A program made the translations under genes and the position numbers. A model generated the notes under the pieces. That model was not told the DNA's origin. It saw nothing but the letters and a program-made list of their open reading frames with translations, and did no database searches. A stretch of 64,000 nt of DNA from Eilatimonas milleporae (GTDB taxonomy: Bacteria > Pseudomonadota > Alphaproteobacteria > Sphingomonadales > Kordiimonadaceae): NCBI RefSeq assembly GCF_003688555.1, contig NZ_REFR01000013.1:124001-188000 (forward strand), read 5' to 3'. Below are positions 1-8,858 of the stretch, piece by piece. Position 1 is the stretch's first letter. Each line of letters starts with the position of its first letter.

Positions 1-757
1 CTGCAACTTTCTTTTCGAGATTTTCATACAGGTCCTTCAGATCACTGGACATTCTGTTCATGACCGAGGCCGTGGTGCCCAATTCGTCCCGCGACAGGAT
101 GTCAATCTGATAGCCCAGTTCTCCATGCGCCAGTTTGTTGGCGCCGTCCTTCAGCAAAGTCAGCTGGCGCGTCAGGACCCGCCCGATCAACAGAGCGAAA
201 ACAGCGACCAAAGCGAGATTGGCGAGAGCGATAAGGGACATACGTGTCAGGGCATCCGACTGTGCCTTGGCAACCGAGTACCGCGACAGGGAGACATCCA
301 CGCGTCCGAAAACGGCCCCGGCCACGACAACCGGTTGCGACACCGCGATGACACCGTCTCTGACAGTATGGTCCAGGAAACCGATGCCCCAGCTTTGCGC
401 CGGGGTCAGTCCAATGGCCGCACCGTTCTCGGTACCTTGCCTCGAACCGGTCTCGCCATCGGCCCCCGCGCTGATGGCCTGTGCCAGCAAATCGCCACGA
501 TCATCCACGAAACGGGCGAAAACGATATCCCGGTCCCGGACCGCTTCATCAAGAATAGCCGACAGGGTTGCCAGGTCTTCGGCGATGATCGCTTCGTGTC
601 CGGCCGTGGCCAGCAGGCGCGCGGTGGCACGCGCACGTTTTTCCAGTTGTATACCGGCGGACTCCGTCAGGGCTTCCAGCCCGCTGAACACAAGGGCGCC
701 GAGCAGAAGGACCTCGATAAGTGCAATGCCCAGGAGGATTTTCAGACGAAAAGACAT
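1..757 (-). CDS. HAMP-domain membrane sensor protein (C-terminus outside window)
   Basis: Partial gene: 252 codons are visible from an ATG at 757 and the frame is still open at the window edge. The protein has a transmembrane helix at about residues 8-30, a periplasmic sensor region of about 140 residues, a second helix at about 172-193, and a HAMP linker (about 193-245) running into a coiled-coil ending YENLEKKVA. That layout normally precedes a histidine kinase, GGDEF or methyl-accepting domain; which one is not visible here. It starts 13 nt after the stop of the PhnD-like binding protein, so the two are probably co-transcribed, and the binding protein may present a ligand to this sensor (inference). 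Confidence 0.85.
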   Translation of the reverse strand, partial: MSFRLKILLGIALIEVLLLGALVFSGLEALTESAGIQLEKRARATARLLATAGHEAIIAEDLATLSAILDEAVRDRDIVFARFVDDRGDLLAQAISAGADGETGSRQGTENGAAIGLTPAQSWGIGFLDHTVRDGVIAVSQPVVVAGAVFGRVDVSLSRYSVAKAQSDALTRMSLIALANLALVAVFALLIGRVLTRQLTLLKDGANKLAHGELGYQIDILSRDELGTTASVMNRMSSDLKDLYENLEKKVA

Positions 758-770
758 TGTCCCGGTCCTC

Positions 771-1643
771 TCAGGGCTGGTTCAGAATGCGATCAAGGTT
801 GAGGGCGCGCACATCGTCCCAGTCGGCATCCCCGGCCTCCTCGAACCCCGGGAAACGGTTCAGGGCAAGCAGCTGCCGCCCTTCCACGGAAGCATCCAAT
901 GCCAGCAGCGCCTGTAGCAATGCCCGTCTGACATCCGAGCCAATGCGGGGATGCGTGGCAATCGCATGGGCCGTATAATCGGGCGTCTCATGCAGAATTC
1001 TCAATTGATCGGTGATTTCGTCGGGCATGGCGCGGAATGTCCGGGGTACACCGCCACCCGCCGGCAGTCGACCCACCGCCACCAGTTGGTAAACCGAGTC
1101 CTGAAACCCGACAAACTGCGCCGAAATATCGATCCCTCTGCGCCGGAACTCGGCCCTGTTCAACAGTGTTGCCGCAAAGGCACCCCCGGTCGAAAAAGCC
1201 ACGGTGTGGCCAGCCAAGTCATCCAGCGTTTTGAATGCGCTGTCATGCCGGACGATGATCAGGCCACGGATACGCTTGTTCTTCTGCCGGGCAAGGGCCC
1301 GGTATCCGGGATGCTCGTTGGACACCGTAAATGTATACGGGTTCATATAAGCGATATCATATAGACCCTGCCCGAGCCGTTCCTCGAAGATCGCCACGGT
1401 CTTTGCCGTTCTCAAACGGATGACGAAGCCGGTCTCGGCTCCCAGCCGTTGGATAAAAGGCACCCATGCCGCCGCCAGACGCGCCGGCGACACCTGCGGC
1501 ACAACACCAAATGTCAGATCTTTGCGTTCGCCCTCTGCCGCAGCCACGCCCGCTGAATGATACAGCAGGACAAATCCGGCGATAAGACAGGAAGCCCGCC
1601 ACCACGGACCCGATCGCCCAAAGTATTTATCAATTTTTTTCAT
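771..1643 (-). CDS. PhnD-like periplasmic substrate-binding protein
   Basis: A 290-residue exported protein with a signal peptide (hydrophobic core about residues 16-34, Ala-rich cleavage region) followed by the PhnD/phosphate-phosphite-phosphonate binding fold. Visible family signatures are LTFGVVPQVSP near the mature start, YDIAYMNPYTF, and GHTVAFSTGGAFAATLLNR. No ABC permease or ATPase is nearby. It lies between a GGDEF-EAL protein, whose 3' end it overlaps by 14 nt, and a HAMP sensor. In this setting PhnD-like proteins often act as sensory ligand receptors rather than uptake components. The ligand cannot be predicted. No strong Shine-Dalgarno sequence precedes the ATG, which fits translational coupling to the upstream gene. 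Confidence 0.85.
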   Translation of the reverse strand: MKKIDKYFGRSGPWWRASCLIAGFVLLYHSAGVAAAEGERKDLTFGVVPQVSPARLAAAWVPFIQRLGAETGFVIRLRTAKTVAIFEERLGQGLYDIAYMNPYTFTVSNEHPGYRALARQKNKRIRGLIIVRHDSAFKTLDDLAGHTVAFSTGGAFAATLLNRAEFRRRGIDISAQFVGFQDSVYQLVAVGRLPAGGGVPRTFRAMPDEITDQLRILHETPDYTAHAIATHPRIGSDVRRALLQALLALDASVEGRQLLALNRFPGFEEAGDADWDDVRALNLDRILNQP

Positions 1644-4260
1644 ACACTTGGCCGGCGGCCAGCAATGCCTGAAAATCCTCGCTGGGCATTGGGCGGCCGA
1701 ACAAATAGCCCTGACCTTCCTGACACCCCTTTTCAGCGAGAAAAGCGGCCTGGTCGGGCTTTTCGATCCCTTCCGCCACCAGCTTCAAATTCAAGCTGTG
1801 ACCAAGGGAAATGATCGCATTCGCCACTACGCTTGCATCCTGATTTTCCAGAATGTCCGTCACAAAGGACCTGTCGATTTTGATCTTGGTCAGCGGCAGA
1901 CGCCGTAAATATGCGAGCGACGAATACCCGGTGCCGAAATCATCGATTGCCACGCCGACACCCAGCTTTTTCAGGGAAGCGAGCATTTCGACAATGATGT
2001 CCATCTCCTGCATCACCGTCGTCTCCGTGATCTCCAACTCCAGAATTTCAGGTTCCAGCCCGGTGGATTGCAGAATCCGGTCTATAATGTCGCCCAGATC
2101 GCCGTTACGGAACTGGGCCGCCGAGACGTTCACCGCTATATTGTCAAGGCCCAGGCCCGCCTGGCGCCATCTCTGGGCCTGGGCACAGGCGGTCTCCAGC
2201 ACCCATTCGCCTATGCGGGATATCAGACCGCAACGCTCGGCGATCGGGATAAATTCCATTGGCGGGATCATTCCGCGATCCGGATGGTGCCAGCGGATCA
2301 GTGCTTCCGCCCCGACAATCCGGCCACTCTCGAATGAAATTTTCGGCTGGTAGTAAAGATCCAGCTTGTCATTATCCAGGGCATGACGGATTTCATTCTC
2401 AAGAAAACGCCGTTCCAGTATCCTTTCATGCATGACGGCATCATAGAAATGGTATGTATTCCGGCCATCGTCCTTGGCCTGATACATGGCCAGATCAGCA
2501 TTTTTCTGCAATTCCGTCGGATCAAGGGAATCATCGGGAAATGTGGTGATCCCGATCGAACAGCCGACCTGCAACACCGTCTTGTCGTACCGGAAATGCG
2601 CGGCCATACAGTCGACAATCCGCTGCGCAAGAATCGCCGCTGAGTCAAGTTCCCCCAGATCCGGCGCGATGACGGCGAATTCATCGCCCCCCAGCCGCAC
2701 AACGGTATCGCAGGACCGTACCGTTTCCTTCAGCCGCGTGGACACATCTTTCAGCAGCAGATCGCCGACATCGTGGCCGTATACGTCATTGACTTCCTTG
2801 AACATGTCCAGGTCGATCTGCAACAGGGCTACTTTCTTGCCGCTGCGTCTGGCCGCTTCAAGCTCACGTGGAAGCCGTTCCTGAAAATAGAAGCGGTTCG
2901 GCAGGTGGGTCAGGGCATCGTGATGCGCCATGTATTCGACCCGTTCCTGGGCACGTTTGGACTCCGTGATATCTCGGCCGTAAATATTGACATAATCGGC
3001 CTCGACCACGGGTGCCATGGTCAGCTCGAAAATCCTGTCATCACAGGTCACTTCTATTTCCGACTGCCGCCCGCTTTTGAAAACGTATTTCAAACGGTGT
3101 CGCCATACGGGGGGAATTTTCTGGCCGACACCAGCACCCCAAACGTCCAACAGGGGACTGGAGCGCCCATTGGCGTAAAGAATGACCCCGTCGGATGAAA
3201 TCCGCAGCACCGGATTTGGCGCTTCGGCAGGCAGACGCGCAAGGATTTCGGCCGCTTTTTCGGCTTCTTCGCGGACAGTGATTTCGGTCAGAAGATTATC
3301 CTGCAAATGCAGGTTTTCGAAGGCGATCGAAACATTCCGGCAAAACAGGTCGAGCAATTCATGCGTCTTGCCCTGCTCCTGCATATCCCCCTTCACACAG
3401 AGAATATTTTCCGAGCCGCTTTCCGTGCGGAAATAGGCGATATAGATTTTTCCGGGCTCAAAGCGATGAGACCGGTTCCGGCGCGCATTCTCGATCGCCT
3501 CAAGGATATCGGGATCAAGCACATTTTTCCCGTCCCGCCCGACAAAGGGCGCAAACCGCCCTGTCGCGGCAACGATTTCAACCTTCGCATCATTGGGGAC
3601 AGCCGCCAGCCCGTCAGCATGGCAATATACCGCTTCGGGTTCGAGAAACAGCAGGGAAGTCAATTGCTCCAGAACGCCCTGGGCAAAATTGCTCAGAGCC
3701 CGTGTTTTGAAAATAGCGGCAGACGCCTCGATAACGGATTTCAGGCCCATGCGGTTTATATCCAGCGCCCTGATATCGCGATATGCCCTGAGAGCGGCAT
3801 ACATGGCCGTAAACAGTTTCTGGGCCGTCAGCTCGGTTTTTTCCTTGTAGTCATTGATGTCATATTCGGCGATCACACTGCGCTCCGGCGCCTGTCCCGG
3901 CTGCCCGGTCCGCAGAATGATCCGGATGTTGCCATTGCCCATTTCATTCCGGATCTGTTCGACCAGGCGCAGGCCCGCATCGTCCGTTTCCATGACGACA
4001 TCGATGATCGCGACTGCGATATCGGGATTCGCCTCGATCATCGCGGCCGCCTCGGCCGCCGAATAGGCGTTCAGGAAACTCAGCCTTTTTCCGCCGAACT
4101 GGAAACGGGCAAGCGCCATCTGGGTGACGGTGTGGATCTCGGGTTCATCGTCGACAATCAGCAGTTTCCACGTATCGGACGCTCTTCCGGTCGCGGTGTT
4201 TTCAGACCCGCCCTTCTGCGTGTCACCGGACGATGAGACGCCTGAAAGCCTTAAATTCAC
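1630..4260 (-). CDS. Response-regulator cyclic-di-GMP enzyme: receiver-DUF3369-PAS-GGDEF-EAL
   Basis: A cytoplasmic protein of 876 residues if the GTG at 4260 is the start. I prefer it over an upstream ATG at 4305 because GGGAG lies 7 nt before it and the extra 15 residues look non-coding. Domains in order: receiver with DDE near residue 47 and phosphoacceptor Asp near 87; DUF3369 (about 145-330); PAS (about 350-435); GGDEF with an intact LGGDEF motif near 524-528; EAL with an intact AEALIRW motif near 652. Both catalytic signatures look complete, so it could make and degrade cyclic-di-GMP. It is the first gene of a cluster with the PhnD-like protein and the HAMP sensor, whose output domain may phosphorylate its receiver (inference). 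Confidence 0.93.
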   Translation of the reverse strand: MNLRLSGVSSSGDTQKGGSENTATGRASDTWKLLIVDDEPEIHTVTQMALARFQFGGKRLSFLNAYSAAEAAAMIEANPDIAVAIIDVVMETDDAGLRLVEQIRNEMGNGNIRIILRTGQPGQAPERSVIAEYDINDYKEKTELTAQKLFTAMYAALRAYRDIRALDINRMGLKSVIEASAAIFKTRALSNFAQGVLEQLTSLLFLEPEAVYCHADGLAAVPNDAKVEIVAATGRFAPFVGRDGKNVLDPDILEAIENARRNRSHRFEPGKIYIAYFRTESGSENILCVKGDMQEQGKTHELLDLFCRNVSIAFENLHLQDNLLTEITVREEAEKAAEILARLPAEAPNPVLRISSDGVILYANGRSSPLLDVWGAGVGQKIPPVWRHRLKYVFKSGRQSEIEVTCDDRIFELTMAPVVEADYVNIYGRDITESKRAQERVEYMAHHDALTHLPNRFYFQERLPRELEAARRSGKKVALLQIDLDMFKEVNDVYGHDVGDLLLKDVSTRLKETVRSCDTVVRLGGDEFAVIAPDLGELDSAAILAQRIVDCMAAHFRYDKTVLQVGCSIGITTFPDDSLDPTELQKNADLAMYQAKDDGRNTYHFYDAVMHERILERRFLENEIRHALDNDKLDLYYQPKISFESGRIVGAEALIRWHHPDRGMIPPMEFIPIAERCGLISRIGEWVLETACAQAQRWRQAGLGLDNIAVNVSAAQFRNGDLGDIIDRILQSTGLEPEILELEITETTVMQEMDIIVEMLASLKKLGVGVAIDDFGTGYSSLAYLRRLPLTKIKIDRSFVTDILENQDASVVANAIISLGHSLNLKLVAEGIEKPDQAAFLAEKGCQEGQGYLFGRPMPSEDFQALLAAGQVYEKN

Positions 4261-4750
4261 CGACTGTCTCCCGTGTGGATAGACACAGGAAAATGGCTGC
4301 GGCAAAGGTCGTTACGATATGGTAATGAGATGAACAACCTAAGGAAGCAGTAAATATACTGAATCAAAAGTCCGGTGCTCTCATGCAAGAAGGCGCGTAT
4401 AAGATGACCATGCCAAATATTTTCTTTATATGTATGCAGCATGTTTTTCACCGAAATCACGTCAATTCATGGGGCTTACATAAACCTTCCACAAATCGCC
4501 CCAAAAGCATTCAACTCCCTTGAAATACTTTTTGTTATTACTGAAATATCTCAATTCACGTTAAAGCCGGCGTCAAGGCCGTGACAGTCCGGCATTCGCG
4601 AAGCGACCCATTTCGTTCGAAAGTGCAAAAAGCGCCCGGCCGGAAATCAGCCCCAGGTATCATTTTTCAGCCATGAGGGGCGTACCCTCATAAAAGGGCA
4701 GAACATGGGATGCGTTCGGGGCATGACGGGGCCGTTTACGGACCCGATCC
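4261..4750. other. Intergenic region upstream of the GGDEF-EAL gene
   Basis: About 490 bases with no credible gene. It separates the stop of the LytTR regulator gene from the start of the GGDEF-EAL gene and should hold the promoter of the latter. It is moderately AT-rich between about 4320 and 4560. I found no promoter with convincing -35 and -10 boxes. The one clear structure is a 7-bp hairpin at 4673-4691. Confidence 0.6.
4673..4691 (-). terminator. Hairpin 3' of the LytTR regulator gene
   Basis: Arms ATGAGGG (4673-4679) and CCCTCAT (4685-4691) are perfectly complementary around a 5-nt loop, about 60 nt past the stop of the LytTR gene. No T-run follows on the minus strand, so it is at best a weak terminator or an mRNA 3' end structure. 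Confidence 0.3.
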
Positions 4751-6283
4751 CTATTTCAGCGCCAGACGGACCTTCGGCATAACCCGGCGGCTCACGGGCA
4801 CGGATATCCCGCTGGCCAGCATCAGCCGTCCCGTACCGGTCGGTTCCCTTTCAAGAGTTCTGACATAGGCTGTATTGACCAGATGCGATCTGTGAACCCT
4901 GAGAAACGTTGCCGGCAGACTTTCTTCCAGTTCTGCAAGACTGGCCGAATGGAGCAGCGACCGTCCGTCCGCCAATCTGATCTCCACATACCCGCCGACA
5001 CCATGGCAATCGGTGATCTGATCGGCCGGCACCCTGTCGATTTTTCCGGCGCCGTTGATGGTAATTTGCGGGACATCGGTACGCGCCCGTGCCTGCTCCA
5101 AAGCCATTTCCAGCTTGTTTGCGCGGGCCTCTCCATGCCTGCGGCGATCTTCTTCCCGTGCGAATGCAAGCGCCTGTTCAGCGAACAGAAACGCCAGAAA
5201 CGCGGCAACGCTGTAAAAGAATACGGTGTCGAGGAAATGATCGGGAAACGACAGAGTGATCAGGATAAATGCCATGAAAGCCAGAAGATGCCGCAGGGCC
5301 CCCTGCCGGCGTTTCAAAGTCCAGAACACCAGTACCGGCACACATGTGAGGATCGGCATCAACATCGCTGCGGCCGCCTTTTGGTCAAAGCCGTCCGGCT
5401 GCAAGATGCCGGCAACACTGACAACGGCAAGGCCAAGCCCCAATAGCATGACTGGCGTGTGCTCCCTGGACGGACGCGCCATAAATTTACCGAGGGCATG
5501 CCCCGCCACGCAGACACCGAACCCCATCGAAAAGAGTACAATCAAAATCAGGCGGATATCGTGAAAGGGATAAAGATAGGGCACAAGTCCGCGTGAAACT
5601 TCCGTCAGCAACTGGCCGGCCGCGAACAGTGACATCAGGCACAGCATCAGGGCATTGCCGCGGTCCCGGCCCCTGATCGCGGTTATACCGAAATACAGCC
5701 CGCCGACGACAAAAGCGCCGAAAGTGATCAGCGACGGCCAGTAATGCCTTAGGAAAGGAGCCATCGGCGGCCCCGCCGGCCCGATTGCGACCCTGTGTAT
5801 CGGATGCGACAATCCGAGATATCCGTGGTGGGAAGACAGCCGCAGGACGATATCATTCCGTCCGGTCCGGAACAGGGACTGCGGCGCATGGAAAACGGCA
5901 TCCATCACCCCGGGCGCTTCATCCGTCTTGCCATATCCGGGAAGGCCGTTGCGGCCGATATACGTCCCGTTCAGATAGACTTCGCTGGACATCTTGGCGG
6001 ATATGAAAACTGCAAGCGGTGCGCCCTTCCCGTCTTCTATCCTGTCCAGCATCAACGCCGTCTTGACCCATACCATACGGCCTTGGGGATCTATTTCTGC
6101 CATGCTGACCGTCCGGCAGTCCGGCGCGTCAAAATCCGGCACACCGGTATTATCTCCGCCGGCGTCCCCCGGACAGATGGTGACGGCATCGCCGTACCGG
6201 AGAAAGGCCTCAGCCATCACGGGGTGCTGCCCGGCCAACACCATCCAGAAAAGGGCATAAAAGCAAAAAACACGGTGTGTCAT
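4751..6283 (-). CDS. Membrane-anchored LytTR transcriptional regulator with 7TM sensor
   Basis: A 510-residue protein with a signal peptide (about residues 1-24), an extracytoplasmic beta-rich region (about 25-175), a run of hydrophobic helices (about 185-390, roughly seven), a short charged coiled-coil, and a C-terminal LytTR DNA-binding domain (about 404-510; ATFLRVHRSHLVN is the typical core). The order resembles 7TM-DISM receptors, with a DNA-binding output replacing a kinase. It therefore looks like a one-component regulator that senses an outside signal and binds DNA from the membrane. It is divergent from a secreted hydrolase gene, and a LytTR-type double repeat lies in the shared intergenic region. 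That makes the hydrolase, and perhaps the regulator itself, likely targets (inference). Confidence 0.88.
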   Translation of the reverse strand: MTHRVFCFYALFWMVLAGQHPVMAEAFLRYGDAVTICPGDAGGDNTGVPDFDAPDCRTVSMAEIDPQGRMVWVKTALMLDRIEDGKGAPLAVFISAKMSSEVYLNGTYIGRNGLPGYGKTDEAPGVMDAVFHAPQSLFRTGRNDIVLRLSSHHGYLGLSHPIHRVAIGPAGPPMAPFLRHYWPSLITFGAFVVGGLYFGITAIRGRDRGNALMLCLMSLFAAGQLLTEVSRGLVPYLYPFHDIRLILIVLFSMGFGVCVAGHALGKFMARPSREHTPVMLLGLGLAVVSVAGILQPDGFDQKAAAAMLMPILTCVPVLVFWTLKRRQGALRHLLAFMAFILITLSFPDHFLDTVFFYSVAAFLAFLFAEQALAFAREEDRRRHGEARANKLEMALEQARARTDVPQITINGAGKIDRVPADQITDCHGVGGYVEIRLADGRSLLHSASLAELEESLPATFLRVHRSHLVNTAYVRTLEREPTGTGRLMLASGISVPVSRRVMPKVRLALK

Positions 6284-6321
6284 GGCAGCACCGTATACAG
6301 GTTTTGCCGCGACCGGACAGT

Positions 6322-6351
6322 GCCGTTCATCAGGTATTCGATACCGTTCGG
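6322..6351 (+). promoter_or_regulatory. Candidate LytTR-binding double direct repeat
   Basis: Two 9-bp half sites, GCCGTTCAT (6322-6330) and ACCGTTCGG (6343-6351), lie in direct repeat with exactly 12 bp between them, so they recur every 21 bp. The published LytTR consensus is [TA][AC][CA]GTTN[AG][TG] in two direct copies about 12 bp apart. The second half site matches fully and the first misses one position. The site lies between the divergent LytTR gene and the secreted hydrolase, 76 bp before the hydrolase start. No convincing sigma-70 boxes were found downstream of it. Confidence 0.6.
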
Positions 6352-6427
6352 AATTTTACCGGGGATACGGCCGCGACAATTGCCGCATGGTCCTGCCGGA
6401 TAACACCGAAAACAGGACAGCCCTTCA

Positions 6428-7951
6428 ATGACCATGCATCTTCTGACCGCTTCCATCCTTTTACTCGGTTCCGCCCTCACGGATATGCAGGCGCCCCGCA
6501 TACAGGCGCGTGATACACAGACGTCCGATACACAGACGTCCGATACACAGGCATTCGGGCATCCGGACAGTCCCGCACATGAAACGGCCTTCACTTTCAC
6601 GGCGGCCAGTGGGGACAGTGTGGAGGCATATCGCGGTCAGTTTCAGGTTCCGGAAAATCGCGGCAACGACCGCTCACGCCTGTTAAACCTTCAATATGTG
6701 CGTTTCCCGGCGATCGGCGATAAGACCGGTGTTCCCATCGTCTATCTGGCGGGCGGGCCGGGCGGTTCAGGCATTGCAACGGCGAAGCGCAACCGCTTTC
6801 CCCTCTTTATGGCCATGCGGGCCTACGGCGATGTCATTGCCCTGGATCAGCGGGGTACAGGCGCCTCCAACGACATTCCGGACTGTCGGTCATCGACCGT
6901 TCTCCCGGAAAATCAGGCGATTTCAGATGAACGCCACGCGGAACTGCATCGACAGGCCCTGCGTTACTGTCTGACCGTCTGGCATGACAGCGGTATCGAT
7001 ATCACAGGATACACAACACCGGAAAGCGTCGCGGATCTGGAAGCGCTGCGCCGCCATCTCGGCGTGGCCAAAATATCGCTTTGGGGAATTTCCTACGGCA
7101 GTCATCTTGCCCTGGCCGCCCTGAAAGAGATGGATGACCGTATCGACCGTGTGATCCTGGCCAGCGCGGAAGGCCTGGATCAAACCATCAAATATCCGGC
7201 CAGAACCGATGCCTATTTCAAACGTCTTCAAACGGCGATCAACCGCAATGCAGAAGACAGGGCGGACTTTCCCGATATTCTGACACTGATACGCCGGGTC
7301 CATGACCAGCTTGAGAAAACGCCTCTTACACTGTCCCTGCCCCAACAAAATGGCCCGACCGTGGATATGGTGTTCCAGCGGCGGGACATGCAGCGGATCG
7401 CATCCGGCATGATTTCCGACCCGGTACGGGCGGTAAGGCTTCTGCATCTCTATGCCGCACTGGATGCGGGCGAGACCGGCCCGCTTGTCCGCCTTCTCCA
7501 ACGCTGGTACAATTCGGGAGAACCGATTTCCTTTAATGCCATGTCCATTGCCATGGATCTTGCCTCGGGCATTGGCGGCAAACGCCGCGCCCTTGTGGAA
7601 CATCAGGCTGAAACGGCCCTGCTCGGCCCCTATCTGAATTTCACTCTTCTGTTGACCGATGCGGCCCCCGCGTTCGATCTCGGCGATACATTTCGCCAGG
7701 CCCCGGTGTCGGCTGTACCGACACTGCTGTTCAGCGGTACGCTTGATGGACGAACATATCTGGAAAGTCAGCGTGAAGCGGTCTCAGGATTATCGAACCG
7801 CACTGAAATCACGGTCAGAAATGCCGGGCACAATCTGTTCATGTCCTCTCCCCGTGTCGGTGAAATCATGGCTCGTTTCATGGCAGGGTCTCCCATCACC
7901 GAAACAGAGATCGTCATCCCCCTGCCCCGCTTCGGCCTTCCGGCCCGCTGA
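6428..7951 (+). CDS. Secreted alpha/beta hydrolase (TAP/proline-iminopeptidase-like)
   Basis: A 507-residue protein with an N-terminal signal peptide (about residues 1-20), a Thr/Ser/Asp/Gln-rich linker built from a 15-bp tandem repeat, and an alpha/beta-hydrolase domain. The oxyanion segment GGPGGSG is near residues 109-115. The nucleophile elbow is G-I-S-Y-G with Ser212. A candidate acid is the Asp in SGTLDGR and a candidate His is in NAGHNLF. This pattern fits the tripeptidyl/prolyl-aminopeptidase-like hydrolases (peptidase S33), so it probably cleaves peptides or esters in the periplasm or outside the cell. The substrate is unknown. The divergent LytTR gene and the repeat between them suggest regulated expression. 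Confidence 0.88.
   Translation: MTMHLLTASILLLGSALTDMQAPRIQARDTQTSDTQTSDTQAFGHPDSPAHETAFTFTAASGDSVEAYRGQFQVPENRGNDRSRLLNLQYVRFPAIGDKTGVPIVYLAGGPGGSGIATAKRNRFPLFMAMRAYGDVIALDQRGTGASNDIPDCRSSTVLPENQAISDERHAELHRQALRYCLTVWHDSGIDITGYTTPESVADLEALRRHLGVAKISLWGISYGSHLALAALKEMDDRIDRVILASAEGLDQTIKYPARTDAYFKRLQTAINRNAEDRADFPDILTLIRRVHDQLEKTPLTLSLPQQNGPTVDMVFQRRDMQRIASGMISDPVRAVRLLHLYAALDAGETGPLVRLLQRWYNSGEPISFNAMSIAMDLASGIGGKRRALVEHQAETALLGPYLNFTLLLTDAAPAFDLGDTFRQAPVSAVPTLLFSGTLDGRTYLESQREAVSGLSNRTEITVRNAGHNLFMSSPRVGEIMARFMAGSPITETEIVIPLPRFGLPAR
6512..6550 (+). repeat. 15-bp tandem repeat, 2.6 copies, inside the hydrolase gene
   Basis: The unit gatacacagacgtcc occurs at 6512-6526 and 6527-6541, and its first nine bases recur at 6542-6550. 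It encodes repeated D-T-Q-T-S in the linker just after the signal peptide. Because the unit is a multiple of three, copy changes would keep the frame. Confidence 0.9.
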
Positions 7952-8150
7952 CGCGGCACTGGGCGCGCTCACCCCGAACGACACGCCCCGACACACACAA
8001 TTCTCTATGTATTGAGTTCAGCAGACATAAAACCACCGGGATACTCACATCCGGTCTTTGGTATCATCATGCCGTGAAACCAATTTTATTGTGAGATTTC
8101 AGCCGACGGTTTTCGTAGGGTTTTCTTTCCTTCATCAATGGAAAAGGTCA

Positions 8151-8660
8151 ATGCGGACATCCCATATACGTCTTTGCCTGGCGGCCCTGCTCGCCACCGG
8201 TCTTACGGTCTGCTTCGCGGCCCTGAGCGACGACAGCCACGACGGGAAACCCCCCTTTGATTTCGTCGCCCTGATGACAAGGGTGTCCGAGGGGTGGACG
8301 GCCCATGACACCGATCTTGCTCTCAGCGCTTTCGCAGATGACGCGCTTTACACGGAACCGCCGAACTTTCAGATATACCGGGGTATCGACGAACTCCGTA
8401 TTTTCTTCGACCGCATTACACCCGGTGCCACCATGAAATGGCACAATCTGTGGTTTGACGACGCCACGGGGTTCGGTGCCGGCGAATATTCCTTCAAAAA
8501 CGGCGGACGGACAACAGCGGTTCACGGTGTGGCCGTCGTAAAGGTGGAAAATGGAAAAATCCGCATCTGGCGCGAATACCAGCGTCGCGGGGACATAGAA
8601 TTTGATGATTTCCACAATCCGGATGGCAAGGCGTGGGAAACAACGGTTGACGATCTGTGA
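8151..8660 (+). CDS. Exported SnoaL/NTF2-like protein
   Basis: A protein of 169 residues from an ATG at 8151 preceded by GAAAAGG. An upstream in-frame start at 8058 would bury the signal peptide and is less likely. An N-terminal hydrophobic segment (about residues 6-24) is a probable signal peptide. The rest has the pattern of SnoaL-like/NTF2-like folds: GWTAHDTDLALSAFADDALY early, YRGIDELRIFFDRI in the middle, then alternating strands ending KIRIWREYQ. Such domains bind or isomerise small molecules; nothing here fixes the ligand. It stands alone on the plus strand before an AT-rich patch. Confidence 0.75.
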   Translation: MRTSHIRLCLAALLATGLTVCFAALSDDSHDGKPPFDFVALMTRVSEGWTAHDTDLALSAFADDALYTEPPNFQIYRGIDELRIFFDRITPGATMKWHNLWFDDATGFGAGEYSFKNGGRTTAVHGVAVVKVENGKIRIWREYQRRGDIEFDDFHNPDGKAWETTVDDL

Positions 8661-8695
8661 TTGTCTAAGGCCGCAATCGGCTTTACATATATAGA

Positions 8696-8744
8696 GCGCA
8701 AATTATGCTAATCACATATATGCAATAGATAATCATAATTGCGC
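8696..8744. repeat. Imperfect inverted repeat after the SnoaL-like gene
   Basis: GCGCAAATTATG (8696-8707) pairs with CATAATTGCGC (8734-8744) apart from one bulged A, around a loop of 26 nt, and a short T-run (GTTTTG) follows on the plus strand. It could be the terminator of the SnoaL-like gene. The long loop makes that uncertain. Confidence 0.35.
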
Positions 8745-8858
8745 GTTTTGGGTAGCGTGAGTTTCGATGTTACATATAGAATACAGTTCCTTTTAGCCTT
8801 TAAATGATCTAAATTGTGGGCAGTGGTGTATTCGTTAAAAAACATATGAGTGTATCAA

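Noticed and set aside
6512-6550. CRISPR-like repeats
   Set aside because: The repeats are directly tandem, 15 bp, without spacers, and lie inside a coding sequence.
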